A stretch of 64,000 bases of DNA, taken from positions 868,001 through 932,000 of the forward strand of contig CAKQCB010000001.1 in NCBI GenBank assembly GCA_934216615.1, written 5' to 3'. Below the pieces are notes generated by a model. The model had not been told where the DNA came from. It worked only from the letters and a program-made list of their open reading frames with translations, and searched no databases. Made by a program: the position numbers and the translations under genes. This document shows, in pieces, positions 1-8,728 of this stretch. The first letter of the stretch is position 1, and each line of letters opens with the position of its first letter. Source of the stretch: an uncultured Anaerolineae bacterium. Lineage in GTDB: Bacteria > Chloroflexota > Anaerolineae > Aggregatilineales > Phototrophicaceae.

Positions 1-515
1 TCGACTTCATCGCCCCAATTGCAGGCCGTCCAGACAGCACCTCTTTAGGGCAAGTGATTATTAGCCCATCGGAACAACAACGCCCGCGTTTGGTCACCCA
101 ACGCACGATCACTGATGCGCTCGTCATCCACATGGGGACAATTCCACCGGATGGTCGGTTCATCGGCGTCCCCCCAACACCTACACCTGCCCCATCTGAT
201 GGTGAAGAAGAAGATACAGGAACACCTGTACCTACTCCAACACCTGCACGCCCAGACATCATCATTTTAGGGGTTACGCCACAAGATGCCGTCTTCATCA
301 CATGGATGATTGAAGCCCGCGTCCCAGTAACTTTAGCCCTTCGTTCAGCCCAAGATACGTCAACCACTGTCACCAATGAAGTCACCTTAGACTACTTGAT
401 GACCGAATTCGGCATCGCGTTACCCGGAAAGCGTCCATACGCAATTGAACCCGCGATTCGTAGTATTCGTCAGTTGATTGCAGGGGATGAAATTGGATTC
501 GGAACTTCTGAGTAA
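1..515 (+). CDS. cpaB: Flp pilus assembly protein CpaB/RcpC, C-terminal part (5' end outside window)
   Basis: The frame is open from base 3, before the first in-window GTG (54), so the gene starts upstream of the window. The visible 170 or so residues begin with a GRPDSTSLGQ stretch. They then have a Thr/Pro/acidic linker (about residues 55-80) and a C-terminal segment with VTPQDA...ARVPVTLALRS, typical of the RcpC/CpaB domain that closes Tad pilus CpaB proteins. CpaB is a periplasmic or surface component that helps assemble the Tad secretin or channel. The cpaE, tadA, tadB and tadC genes that follow support the call. The linker is of the Thr-Pro type seen in several other exported proteins of this window. 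Confidence 0.8.
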   Translation, partial: DFIAPIAGRPDSTSLGQVIISPSEQQRPRLVTQRTITDALVIHMGTIPPDGRFIGVPPTPTPAPSDGEEEDTGTPVPTPTPARPDIIILGVTPQDAVFITWMIEARVPVTLALRSAQDTSTTVTNEVTLDYLMTEFGIALPGKRPYAIEPAIRSIRQLIAGDEIGFGTSE

Positions 516-537
516 ATTTTTCGGATATTAGCAATGA

Positions 538-605
538 AACACCACAGGCTGAAGGTATATTGTAAGTCTTATGACAAATAAGCCTCCCTGTGGTGTTATT
601 CTTTT
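538..605 (+). terminator. Stem-loop between cpaB and cpaE
   Basis: An 11-bp perfect inverted repeat (AACACCACAGG at 538-548, CCTGTGGTGTT at 587-597) with a 38-base loop is followed by ATTCTTTTAT. It may terminate or attenuate transcription between cpaB and the rest of the Tad genes. The long loop makes it weaker than a standard terminator. Confidence 0.5.
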
Positions 606-662
606 ATAGTAAAGAGCTTCACATCGACCGGGTGTGCTCACCTAGTTGAAATGGAAACATAA

Positions 663-1997
663 ATGCAAAACAGATTTAACAGCAATAATTCAGGTGATTC
701 ACGCGACCTTATCAAGGTGCTATTAGTGGATGATATACCTGAAACGCGCGAAAACATTAAAAAACTGCTCGCATTTGAAGAGCAAGAATTTCAAGTCATC
801 GGCTCGGTGGGAACAGGTCGCGAAGCGATCCGTTATGCTACAGAACTCAAGCCTGATATTGTCATCATGGACATCAACATGCCCGATATGGATGGCATCA
901 CAGCGACAGGTGAAATCACCAAAATCCTGCCGGCCACCGCGGTCATCATGATGTCTGTTCAAAGCGATGCGGACTACCTCCGCAAAGCGATGTTGGCAGG
1001 AGCACGTCAATTTCTCAACAAACCTGTCGATCCCGATGAACTCTACGGCACGATCCGCACGGTTTATCGCCAACACGAACCCTTCCGCCAACACCAACAA
1101 GCCATGCAAGATTTGCCGATGGATATGGTTCGTAAAGCATCTCCTATAGGAGATGACTTTACGGGCAAACGGGCGGGTCATGTTTTGGTGGTCTACAGTC
1201 CACAAGGTGGCTCTGGTAAAACCACTATCGCAACCAACCTCGCTTCTGGCTTAATGAAGAAAAATATCAAGGTGTTGCTCATCGACGCGGACCTTCAATT
1301 TGGCGATGTGGGGGTCTTCTTAAAGATCAATTCACAATCCACTTTGATTGACCTTGTTCAGAAGGTGGATGATCTCGACAGTGACTTCTTCGACAGCATC
1401 GTCGCTTCGCATGAAAGCGGGTTAAAAGTTCTTTTAGGCCCACCTCGCCCAGAACTTGCCGAAGAGGTTGAAAAAACGACGAATGCTTTGGCACGTATCG
1501 TGGAAACTGTGTCGAGCAATTATGACTTCATCGTGATTGATACCCACTCGCGTTTAGATGAAGTGGTGCTGTCGGTCACCGATATCGCATCTAAGATTAT
1601 TCTCGTCGCAACCCCTACCCTTGCAGGGATCAAAAACGCACGCTTTGCCATCGATTTATTCGACCGCTTAGGCTACGCCACAGACAAAACGACCTTTATC
1701 CTCAACCGCGTTGAAGATGATCGCAGTAAAACGCGCGTCACCATCCCGACAGAAGTGATTGAGAAACATCTCAAACGTCAGGTATTTGCCAGAATCCCTT
1801 CGAGTGAATCTGTGATTTTAAGCGCAATCAATAAAGGCGTTCCTGTGATTGCAACGAAAGAACGCGGCAAATCACCCATAAAAGAACTGATTGAGTTCTC
1901 CGACTCGTTGTACTCACAACTCATGGGGACAGATGAAACTGTCGAATTTGAAACCCAGCCCAAAAAGCGCGGCGGAGGCTTGTTTAGCCGTGGCTAA
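663..1997 (+). CDS. cpaE: CpaE-type pilus ATPase: response-regulator receiver fused to MinD/ParA-like P-loop ATPase
   Basis: This 444-residue protein has two domains. Residues about 17-135 are a receiver domain with all active-site positions present: acidic pair D23-D24, phospho-acceptor D70, S98 and K120. Residues about 172-420 are a MinD/ParA-like ATPase with the P-loop SPQGGSGKTT (179-188) and LIDADLQFGD (206-215). CpaE proteins place Tad pilus machinery at the cell pole or membrane, and their receiver is often degenerate; here it looks able to be phosphorylated. In the P-loop the usual deviant-Walker lysine is replaced by Gln181. The gene sits between cpaB and tadA. No clear Shine-Dalgarno precedes ATG 663. 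Confidence 0.88.
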   Translation: MQNRFNSNNSGDSRDLIKVLLVDDIPETRENIKKLLAFEEQEFQVIGSVGTGREAIRYATELKPDIVIMDINMPDMDGITATGEITKILPATAVIMMSVQSDADYLRKAMLAGARQFLNKPVDPDELYGTIRTVYRQHEPFRQHQQAMQDLPMDMVRKASPIGDDFTGKRAGHVLVVYSPQGGSGKTTIATNLASGLMKKNIKVLLIDADLQFGDVGVFLKINSQSTLIDLVQKVDDLDSDFFDSIVASHESGLKVLLGPPRPELAEEVEKTTNALARIVETVSSNYDFIVIDTHSRLDEVVLSVTDIASKIILVATPTLAGIKNARFAIDLFDRLGYATDKTTFILNRVEDDRSKTRVTIPTEVIEKHLKRQVFARIPSSESVILSAINKGVPVIATKERGKSPIKELIEFSDSLYSQLMGTDETVEFETQPKKRGGGLFSRG

Positions 1998-2067
1998 AAC
2001 CCCACGCTTCAATACACCCAAACGGCTGTTGATTCAACACGCCATAGTTTATTAGGAGGTTATGCCA

Positions 2068-3492
2068 ATGTCACTTCTCAACCGAATCCAAAAAGGTGGC
2101 AGTGGTGGGAATAGTGGAAATTCACAAGATGATTCTCATTCACGGCAAGAGCCGCAAGATCAACAGAATGAAGAACGTATTGCCGCAATGCGGGCGCGTC
2201 CTTCTGCCGTAGCAGGTCGCCCGCAAGACAATGGGTATGTTGACTTAAAGGTTCGTATTCAAACACGACTGTTGTCTGAACTCGACCAATCGATGGATTT
2301 AAACCGTAAGAATGAAGTTCGCGCTCATATTGAGGAACTCTTCAACGCGATCCTCGCTGAAGAAAGCATGGTGCTAGCGCGTGCGGAACGCCTTCGGTTA
2401 TTTGAACAGATCGTCGCTGAAATCTTAGGGTTCGGCCCCATTGAACCTCTGTTGGCAGACGAGCTTGTTACGGAAATTATGATTAACGGCCCCAAGAACA
2501 TCTTCGTTGAAAAGAAGGGGTTGATCACACGTGCCAACACCAGTTTTGAAAACGATGACCATGTCATGCGTATTCTGGACCGCATCGTAGCGCCGTTAGG
2601 TCGCCGTGTAGACGAAGCTTCACCGCTAGTCGATGCGCGTCTTCCGGATGGTTCGCGTGTGAACGCCGTGATCCGCCCGATTTCTTTGGTCGGCCCCACC
2701 GTTACCATTCGTAAATTCTTCAAGAAACCACTCACAGTTGAAGACTTAATCCGCTTTGGTTCCATCACCAAAGAAATTGCGGAATTCTTGCGTGCGTGTA
2801 TTACCGCTCGTCTTAACATGGTTGTTTCTGGTGGTACGGGTTCTGGGAAAACAACCTTACTCAACGTGTTGTCAAGTTTTATTCCTAACGACGAACGTAT
2901 TGTGACGATTGAAAACGCGGCGGAATTACAACTTCGCCAAGAGCATGTTGTCACGTTAGAAACTCGCCCAGCCAATATTGAAGGGCGTGGCGCGATCAGC
3001 ATTCAAGACCTCGTCGTCAACAGCTTGCGTATGCGTCCTGACCGTATCGTGGTTGGGGAATGTCGTTCTGGTGAAGCGCTCGACATGCTCCAAGCAATGA
3101 ACACGGGTCACGATGGTTCGCTCACTACCCTCCACTCGAACAGCCCGCGCGACACCATTGCACGTCTTGAAGTCATGTGCTTGATGGCAGGGATGGACCT
3201 TCCCATTCGCGCGATTCGTGAACAGATCGCCAGCGCGGTCGATTGTATCGCTCACCAAGAACGTATGCGTGATGGTTCTCGCCGTGTAATCAAGATCACT
3301 GAAGTGCAAGGCATGGAAGGCGATATGATCACCATGTCTGACATCTTTGAATTTGAACAAACGGGTGTTGAACAAGGCAAGATCGTAGGCCGTATTCGCC
3401 CCACAGGGATTCGTCCTAAATTCACGGATCGCATCGAAGCAGCAGGGATTTACCTACCTCCGTCTGTCTTTGGCGTTGGACGCACCTATTAA
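2068..3492 (+). CDS. tadA: Tad pilus assembly/secretion ATPase TadA (CpaF)
   Basis: This is a type II/IV secretion-system hexameric ATPase that powers Tad pilus assembly at the inner membrane. The P-loop GGTGSGKTT lies near residue 255. It is followed by an acidic and aromatic-poor Asp box, then VVGECRSGEALDMLQAMNTGH (Walker B region) and TTLHSNSP (His box), all typical of CpaF/TadA. The N-terminal 35 residues are Gly/Ser/Gln-rich and likely flexible. A perfect AGGAGGT at 2054-2060 lies 7 bases before ATG 2068 but only 1 base before ATG 2062, so 2068 is the likely start (474 residues). tadB follows after 18 bases. Confidence 0.93.
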   Translation: MSLLNRIQKGGSGGNSGNSQDDSHSRQEPQDQQNEERIAAMRARPSAVAGRPQDNGYVDLKVRIQTRLLSELDQSMDLNRKNEVRAHIEELFNAILAEESMVLARAERLRLFEQIVAEILGFGPIEPLLADELVTEIMINGPKNIFVEKKGLITRANTSFENDDHVMRILDRIVAPLGRRVDEASPLVDARLPDGSRVNAVIRPISLVGPTVTIRKFFKKPLTVEDLIRFGSITKEIAEFLRACITARLNMVVSGGTGSGKTTLLNVLSSFIPNDERIVTIENAAELQLRQEHVVTLETRPANIEGRGAISIQDLVVNSLRMRPDRIVVGECRSGEALDMLQAMNTGHDGSLTTLHSNSPRDTIARLEVMCLMAGMDLPIRAIREQIASAVDCIAHQERMRDGSRRVIKITEVQGMEGDMITMSDIFEFEQTGVEQGKIVGRIRPTGIRPKFTDRIEAAGIYLPPSVFGVGRTY

Positions 3493-3510
3493 TTTTGATA
3501 AGGAAAAGTG

Positions 3511-4512
3511 ATGTCCACTGAAATCATTATCATTGTTGTAGCAGCGCTCGCCGCCGTTGGCGTCATTATCTGGGGCGTGATGAGTACACGCACAGAAAGA
3601 GACTTGGTAGAAGAGCGCTTGAGTAGTTTTGAGATGGATGATCGCGGCCTCAGCCTCAACTTCTCTAAAGAAGAAGAACGCGAACTTGAAGAACGTGAAA
3701 GAAAAAACCAACGTTCAGCTTTGAATGACCGCTTAGACGGCATGTTAAGCCAACGTGAGTTCGGCGTGAAATGGCGACAACAGTTGGCACGGGCAGACAT
3801 CAAATTGACCGTTGCGGAATTTGCGGCGCTCCATGTCATTAGCATGTTTGGCTTCTTTGCACTCGGTTATTTTGTCCTCTTTGGACAAAATGTTGTGATG
3901 GGTATCGTCGCCGCCTTTGTCGGCTTCTTTGCCCCGCGCATCTATGTTTCACGGGCGATCCAATCCCGTTTGATTAAATTTGAAAACCAACTGCCTGACA
4001 CACTCGGGTTATGGGTCAATGCCCTTCGCTCAGGTTATGCGGTGCTTCAAGCGATGGAAGCAATTGGTCGTGATGCGCCAGAACCTACCGCAACCGAATT
4101 TCGTCGTGTGGTTCAAGAAGTCGCGCTGGGCATTGATATGGAAGATGCCCTCGCCCACTTGATCAACCGCGTAGAGAGCGAAGACCTTGACTTGGTAGTA
4201 ACTGCGGTGAACATCCAACGTGAAGTCGGTGGTAACCTCGCTGAAATTCTGGATGTCATCAGCCATACGATTCGCGAACGTATCAAGCTCAAAGGTGAGA
4301 TTCGTGTTCTCACCGCACAAGGTCGAGCGACAGGATATCTCATTTCAGGTTTGCCCATTGTGTTAGCGCTGTTCTTGTATGCCATCAACCCGGGCTACAT
4401 GGGAAATCTATTTGAAAACCGTATGTGTGGTTGGCCCATGCTCGGCATCTCGCTGGCGCTCATTGGGATCGGTATGGCGATCATTCAAAAGATTGTGGAC
4501 ATTGAAATCTAG
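3511..4512 (+). CDS. tadB: Tad pilus inner-membrane platform protein TadB
   Basis: The protein has 333 residues from ATG 3511. A GTG at 3508 is also in frame, but AAGG at 3500-3503 is better spaced for 3511. An N-terminal membrane segment is followed by a charged cytoplasmic region rich in Glu/Arg (about 35-85). A pair of hydrophobic segments and a T2SSF (GspF-like) domain come next, with QLPDTLGLWVNALRSGY and a C-terminal hydrophobic pair. TadB and TadC form the membrane platform on which TadA acts. The gene is in one operon with tadA and tadC and 17 bases before tadC. Confidence 0.9.
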   Translation: MSTEIIIIVVAALAAVGVIIWGVMSTRTERDLVEERLSSFEMDDRGLSLNFSKEEERELEERERKNQRSALNDRLDGMLSQREFGVKWRQQLARADIKLTVAEFAALHVISMFGFFALGYFVLFGQNVVMGIVAAFVGFFAPRIYVSRAIQSRLIKFENQLPDTLGLWVNALRSGYAVLQAMEAIGRDAPEPTATEFRRVVQEVALGIDMEDALAHLINRVESEDLDLVVTAVNIQREVGGNLAEILDVISHTIRERIKLKGEIRVLTAQGRATGYLISGLPIVLALFLYAINPGYMGNLFENRMCGWPMLGISLALIGIGMAIIQKIVDIEI

Positions 4513-4529
4513 TCAGTTAGGGTGATCTT

Positions 4530-5474
4530 ATGGATCCTATTGTTATTCTCATCATTGTCGTTGTTGCAGGGGTCATCATCACCAGCTTAATTTACGCTGG
4601 CATGAAAGATGATACAGGTCGCGATCCATTACAGGAACGCTTGGCAGATTATGCCGACAAAGAAATGCCACAATCGCTCGAACAAATTGAAATGTCGCTT
4701 TCTTTCCAAGACCGTATCCTATTGCCCTTGATGAAACGATTGGCAAAAATTGCCACACGCTTCACGCCTCAAAAACAACTTGAAGAAACGCGGGTCAAAC
4801 TGGATACTGCGGGCATGACCACCGATCCAGCGGTATTCTTTGCCATGCGGATCGCACTGGTCATCGGGCTTGGCGTGGGCGCCTTCTTCATTTTCTTTGT
4901 TGCGTCGCCCAACACGTCAACCACAAACGCCCTGCTCTATACCATCGGCGGTTTTGTGCTAGGCTATTTCTTACCGGGCATGATCGTAAGCAGCCGCATC
5001 AAACGTCGTCAAGATGCCATTACCAAAGCCCTTCCCGACGCGCTCGACCTGTTGGTGATCTGCGTGGAAGCCGGTCTTGGCTTCGACATGGCGATGGGTA
5101 AAGTCTACGAAAAATGGGATAACGACCTTGCGCTTGCGTTTGGTCGCGTCCTGCGCGAAATTCAGCTTGGTAAGATTCGTCGTGACGCCCTGCGAGATAT
5201 GGCATCCCGTATGGATGTGCCGGACGTGACCGCGTTCATCGCCGCAATCGTCCAAGCCGACCAACTCGGCGTGAGCATGTCGAAAATCTTGCGTGTACAA
5301 GCGGATCAAATGCGTACTAAACGCCGTCAACGCGCCCAAGAAAAGGCACACCAAGCGCCTGTAAAAATGCTGATTCCGATGGTGTTCTTAATCTTCCCAT
5401 CCATTTGGATTGTCTTGTTAGGCCCGTCGGCAATTATTCTGTTCAACTCATCAGAAGCGAACGCCGTATTCTAA
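4530..5474 (+). CDS. tadC: Tad pilus inner-membrane platform protein TadC
   Basis: The 314-residue protein has a first membrane segment at about 3-25 and two more near 105-150. A T2SSF domain follows, with ALPDALDLLVICVEAGLGFD and a last hydrophobic segment (about 280-305) after KAHQAPVKMLIPMV. The arrangement and length match TadC, the partner of TadB. AGGGTGA at 4518-4524 precedes ATG 4530. It is the last recognised gene of the Tad operon; a terminator-like hairpin follows at 5611. Confidence 0.9.
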   Translation: MDPIVILIIVVVAGVIITSLIYAGMKDDTGRDPLQERLADYADKEMPQSLEQIEMSLSFQDRILLPLMKRLAKIATRFTPQKQLEETRVKLDTAGMTTDPAVFFAMRIALVIGLGVGAFFIFFVASPNTSTTNALLYTIGGFVLGYFLPGMIVSSRIKRRQDAITKALPDALDLLVICVEAGLGFDMAMGKVYEKWDNDLALAFGRVLREIQLGKIRRDALRDMASRMDVPDVTAFIAAIVQADQLGVSMSKILRVQADQMRTKRRQRAQEKAHQAPVKMLIPMVFLIFPSIWIVLLGPSAIILFNSSEANAVF

Positions 5475-5521
5475 TCGTTGAGCAACCATGAAATGTTAAT
5501 AGCAAACTTATGAAACTGAGT

Positions 5522-5527
5522 TATAAT
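5522..5527 (+). promoter_or_regulatory. Possible -10 box (TATAAT) between tadC and comFC
   Basis: A perfect TATAAT lies in the tadC-comFC gap. I see no good -35 hexamer 16-18 bases upstream. If active it would start a transcript near 5534 that meets the hairpin at 5611-5638 about 80 bases later. Confidence 0.4.
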
Positions 5528-5610
5528 AGGGTTAGTTATTAAGATTTCACCAGTAAGGGTTGTATGTGAATCACTTCTCGCAACAGCCACAATCCATAAT
5601 TCAAAAACAA

Positions 5611-5638
5611 AAAGCTCAGCCTTCTGCTGGGCTTTTTT
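5611..5638 (+). terminator. Strong intrinsic terminator or attenuator before comFC
   Basis: A 10-bp stem (AAAGCTCAGC, 5611-5620, with GCTGGGCTTT, 5626-5635, one G-U pair) with a 5-base loop runs straight into six T (5633-5638). It can end the Tad operon. However, it lies downstream of a TATAAT box and inside the longest comFC reading frame, so it may also act as a leader attenuator. Confidence 0.8.
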
Positions 5639-5670
5639 CGTCTATTCAACAAAAACACCCCATCAGCCTG

Positions 5671-6306
5671 TTGCGACACATAAAAAATGAGATTTTAGAT
5701 TGGGTATACCCACCCCGTTGTAGCCACTGTCAACGGGTGGATTCGTACTGGTGCGCATCCTGTTTAGATGAACTGGAGACAGTGCCTTTCGGGTCGGTGA
5801 TTCGCGACCTGCCCCCGCTCCATTTTGTGGCGGCGACTTCACCCCATGAAGGCATCTTACGCGACGCGGCACACGCTCTAAAATACGAACATGCCTATCA
5901 AGTGGCGATGCCTTTAGCCTCTCGCTGGTTACCGTTTTTAGAGAAACTGCCCGATCAAGAAGCGGTCATCGTGCCGATTCCACTGCATCAGAAACGCTTA
6001 CAAAGCCGAGGCTATAACCAAGCGGAAGTGTTAGCGTCTGCACTGAGCATCCAAAGTGATCTACCGCTCAATACACAGCTCATTACTAGAGAAAGGTACA
6101 CTGAATCTCAAGTGGGGAAAACCCATGATGAACGTGTATCGAATGTGAAAGGAGCTTTTCAAGTGTCCCCCACGTTGAAAATACCCGAACACGTCATCCT
6201 CATCGATGATGTGATGACCACTGGAAGTACCCTGTGCGCCTGTGCCGAAACCTGCCTGATGGCAGGTGTGAAAACAGTCAGTGCACTGACCATCACTTCT
6301 GCTTAA
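5671..6306 (+). CDS. comFC: ComF family phosphoribosyltransferase-like protein (ComFC)
   Basis: The core starts with VYPPRCSHC and continues with a second CxxC (WCASC), a zinc-binding pair as in ComFC/GntX. The PRTase fold carries the PRPP motif VILIDDVMTTGSTL near the C-terminus. ComF proteins take part in natural DNA uptake and in recombination of incoming single strands. The frame is open from TTG 5560 and GTG 5566, the latter with AAGGG 6 bases upstream. Those starts would place a complete intrinsic terminator inside the gene, giving a KAQPSAGLF stretch that looks like translated hairpin. I therefore prefer TTG 5671 (211 residues), which has no clear ribosome binding site. Function is firm, the start is not. 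Confidence 0.85.
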   Translation: MRHIKNEILDWVYPPRCSHCQRVDSYWCASCLDELETVPFGSVIRDLPPLHFVAATSPHEGILRDAAHALKYEHAYQVAMPLASRWLPFLEKLPDQEAVIVPIPLHQKRLQSRGYNQAEVLASALSIQSDLPLNTQLITRERYTESQVGKTHDERVSNVKGAFQVSPTLKIPEHVILIDDVMTTGSTLCACAETCLMAGVKTVSALTITSA

Positions 6307-6354
6307 TGATCTTCTTTATTCCATTCATAATATCGTAATGCAAGGAGATTACAG

Positions 6355-6966
6355 ATGAATATCCGTATTGAAGGACACAATATAAAAATTACAGAACAGA
6401 TGGAGGAGTATACGCATAAACGTCTTGACCGTATAGATCGCTACTTACCCAACATCCGCGATGTACATGTGGAATTTACCCATGAAAACACCCGCCGTAC
6501 AGATGACCTAATTTCAGCACAAATCACGGTGAAACACGAACGCGGGGCGATCATCCGCGCCGAAGAAAAAGTACGCAGCAGCTATGAATTGGCCTTGAAC
6601 CAAGCGATTGAAAAACTGTATCGCCGCATCGAACGTTTCAAGAATAAGCGGGCGCGTAAAGGCAAGGTTCGTTTTAGCGAAGTGCTAATGGCGACGGCGG
6701 AAGAAATGCAAATTGCGGAAGACATTCCAGCCGAAGAATTTACCGAAAACACAGAAATCTTATATGCGGATTATGCCGAACAAGCGGATGAAGTCATTCG
6801 TCGTAAAGCCTTGACGATCACACCGATGTCCGAATATGAAGCGATTGAACAAATGGAACTTCTGGGGCATCAGTTCTTTGTCTACACGAACGTAGAAGAT
6901 GGCAAAATCAATATCGTTTATAGACGTGACGAAGGCAATTATGGCATCTTGGTACCCAATGCGTAA
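6355..6966 (+). CDS. hpf: Long-form ribosome hibernation promoting factor
   Basis: The 203-residue protein has an N-terminal S30AE/sigma-54-modulation domain (1 to about 105, starting MNIRIEGHNIKITE) that binds the 30S decoding region. The C-terminal dimerisation domain (about 145-200) has the conserved KALTITPMSEYEAIEQMELLGH and the RRDEGNYGIL ending. Two such domains define the long form, which pairs 70S ribosomes into 100S dimers in stationary phase. AAGGAG at 6342-6347 lies 8 bases before the ATG. A strong hairpin follows. Confidence 0.95.
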   Translation: MNIRIEGHNIKITEQMEEYTHKRLDRIDRYLPNIRDVHVEFTHENTRRTDDLISAQITVKHERGAIIRAEEKVRSSYELALNQAIEKLYRRIERFKNKRARKGKVRFSEVLMATAEEMQIAEDIPAEEFTENTEILYADYAEQADEVIRRKALTITPMSEYEAIEQMELLGHQFFVYTNVEDGKINIVYRRDEGNYGILVPNA

Positions 6967-6988
6967 TGTTTGTGTCTAAAACCTTGCA

Positions 6989-7020
6989 CAGGGGTGAGGA
7001 ATCCTCACCCCTGCGCTTCA
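6989..7020. terminator. Bidirectional terminator between hpf and the convergent glycosyltransferase
   Basis: A near-perfect palindrome at 6989-7013 (CAGGGGTGAGGA / TCCTCACCCCTG) is followed on the plus strand by a T-rich stretch (7018-7026). It overlaps the stop codon region of the minus-strand gene ending at 7005, so it may serve both genes. Confidence 0.75.
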
Positions 7021-7787
7021 TTTTTTGAGCGCCAGTCGGCCTCATACCATAATTCGCGTAGATAACGATATTTCTTGAATTCAAAATAGGCCATCAACCC
7101 ACTGAGTAACAAGCCGTGTACGCCGTCGGTATACCCTTTTAAGGTCATGAACCGCCAGCGAAAATGGCGTAACGGTTGCAAAATATAATTTCGCAATTTA
7201 GGGCGCACCCCTTCTTCAAAGAGGATTTTCGCTTCATACGCCGTGTATTTTCGCTGTTTCACCAAAAACTGCTGAATTGTCTCATAGTTATAGTGGATGA
7301 TGGGGTTCACCAATGTGCCTTGATCACCCATCAGCTCGACCACCTCATGCACTTGGCGTTCCGGCACATAATGCGCAGAATCGACTTTTAACAGACGGGT
7401 TTGATAATCAGGATACCATCCCGCCCCGCGTGTTAACCTACCAAAAATATAATTGTGACGTGGAATCCTAAACCCGCCGTACCCGGGGAATTGAATTTTC
7501 TCTAACACTTCTTCAGCAAGTGCTTTCGAAATGCGTTCATCAGCGTCTACAAATAACACCCAATCAGTCGTTTTACGAACCGCGTCTAAGGCCGCATTTC
7601 GCTGTGATGGGTAATTTTCAAAGGCATGTTGAATGACTTCAGCCCCAACAGAGCGCGCAATCTGACAGGTGTCATCAGTGCTGAAAGAGTCAAACACGAT
7701 CACACTATGCGCGAACTGCAAGGATTCGACGCAGTCGGCAATGTGCTTTTCTTCGTTATATGTGAGGACTATCGCTGTTAATCGCAT
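7005..7787 (-). CDS. Family 2 glycosyltransferase (WaaE/KdtX-like)
   Basis: The GT-A fold protein has 260 residues. The N-terminus VLTYNEEKHIADCVESL and the FDSFSTDDT motif bind the nucleotide sugar. VLFVDADERIS contains the metal-binding DxD, and DYQTRLL and VHEVVEL are typical of the family that includes lipopolysaccharide-core beta-1,4-glucosyltransferases. It likely adds a sugar to a cell-envelope glycan on the cytoplasmic side; the substrate cannot be told from sequence. It lies 11 bases after a second family 2 glycosyltransferase in the same direction. Confidence 0.88.
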   Translation of the reverse strand: MRLTAIVLTYNEEKHIADCVESLQFAHSVIVFDSFSTDDTCQIARSVGAEVIQHAFENYPSQRNAALDAVRKTTDWVLFVDADERISKALAEEVLEKIQFPGYGGFRIPRHNYIFGRLTRGAGWYPDYQTRLLKVDSAHYVPERQVHEVVELMGDQGTLVNPIIHYNYETIQQFLVKQRKYTAYEAKILFEEGVRPKLRNYILQPLRHFRWRFMTLKGYTDGVHGLLLSGLMAYFEFKKYRYLRELWYEADWRSKNEAQG

Positions 7788-7798
7788 AAGTTTTTGGG

Positions 7799-8728
7799 TT
7801 AATTCAAAGCCTGCTGTCGAACAGAAGCATACGCATCATATAGAGGGGTGTTTTTGGCGACACCGCGCATTTTGAGCGTCATTCCAAAAGCGATCATCCA
7901 TTGGGCAAGCAAGAGCTTCGGTTTAGAATAATATTTTTGAAACAAATAAAGGCGACTTTGCCAAAGCCGTTTGATGGTTTGCGGGGGCGCTTGTTCGCTA
8001 CTTTTCCCACCTAAATGGATGACTTTTGCCGTGGGCACACACTGCACCCGCCACTTGGCATTCCATATCCGTTTGGCCCAGTCGATTTCTTCACAATACA
8101 TGAACAGGGCTTCGTCAAACAGGCCCGTTTGTTGAATGGCTTCGCGCTTAAGTAACATCGTCGCGCCTAGCACAAAATCCACATCAAAGGGTTGAGTTCC
8201 CTCATAGGCAGTTTGAGGATAACGACCGTTAAATTCCCCGTTGATCCAACGCCCACGCGAAGGGAAAAATTCCACCCATAACTGTTTTAAGTCAGGAAAG
8301 CGAAAGGCGCTGTGTTGAAAACTATCATCGCCATAGGCGAGGCGCGCGCCCACCAACCCGACATCCGTTTGTCTCATTAACGCATCATATAATATTTGTG
8401 TTGAGCCGATGGGCATTAACGTGTCAGGATTTAAGAGATAAACCGCTTTCGGCAGTTCCCCTGTAAAATCAGGTCTGTCAAAACCGATGTGTCGCATGGC
8501 GATATTATTGGCTTTGACAAACCCAACATTTTCTTCCAGCGCAATCAGGTGAACATCTGGGAACTGATTGCGAATCGTTTCAACGGTATTGTCTTGTGAC
8601 GCGCTATCAACAACATAGATCGTTGTAGTCAGCGGTGTGGTGGCTAAATCTGCCCTTAATGTGCGGATCGCATCCATCACCAACGTGCAGACGTTCCACG
8701 TCACAATTACAATAGCAACGTCTGTCAT
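7799..8728 (-). CDS. Family 2 glycosyltransferase (rhamnosyltransferase-like)
   Basis: The 309-residue protein starts VAIVIVTWN, followed by VVDSASQDNTVE and ENVGFVKANNIAM. VYLLNPDTLMP supplies the DxD-equivalent. FVLGATMLLKREA and DEALFMYCEEIDWAKRI are the acceptor-side motifs of the WbbL/rhamnosyltransferase group. The start ATG overlaps the stop of the upstream lipoprotein gene (ATGA), suggesting translational coupling. With the gene at 7005 it forms a small glycan-synthesis pair. The glycan is unknown. Confidence 0.88.
   Translation of the reverse strand: MTDVAIVIVTWNVCTLVMDAIRTLRADLATTPLTTTIYVVDSASQDNTVETIRNQFPDVHLIALEENVGFVKANNIAMRHIGFDRPDFTGELPKAVYLLNPDTLMPIGSTQILYDALMRQTDVGLVGARLAYGDDSFQHSAFRFPDLKQLWVEFFPSRGRWINGEFNGRYPQTAYEGTQPFDVDFVLGATMLLKREAIQQTGLFDEALFMYCEEIDWAKRIWNAKWRVQCVPTAKVIHLGGKSSEQAPPQTIKRLWQSRLYLFQKYYSKPKLLLAQWMIAFGMTLKMRGVAKNTPLYDAYASVRQQALN

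Noticed and set aside
723..1205. 160-codon minus-strand open frame inside cpaE
   Set aside because: Shadow of the receiver domain; His/Arg-rich composition without any family feature.
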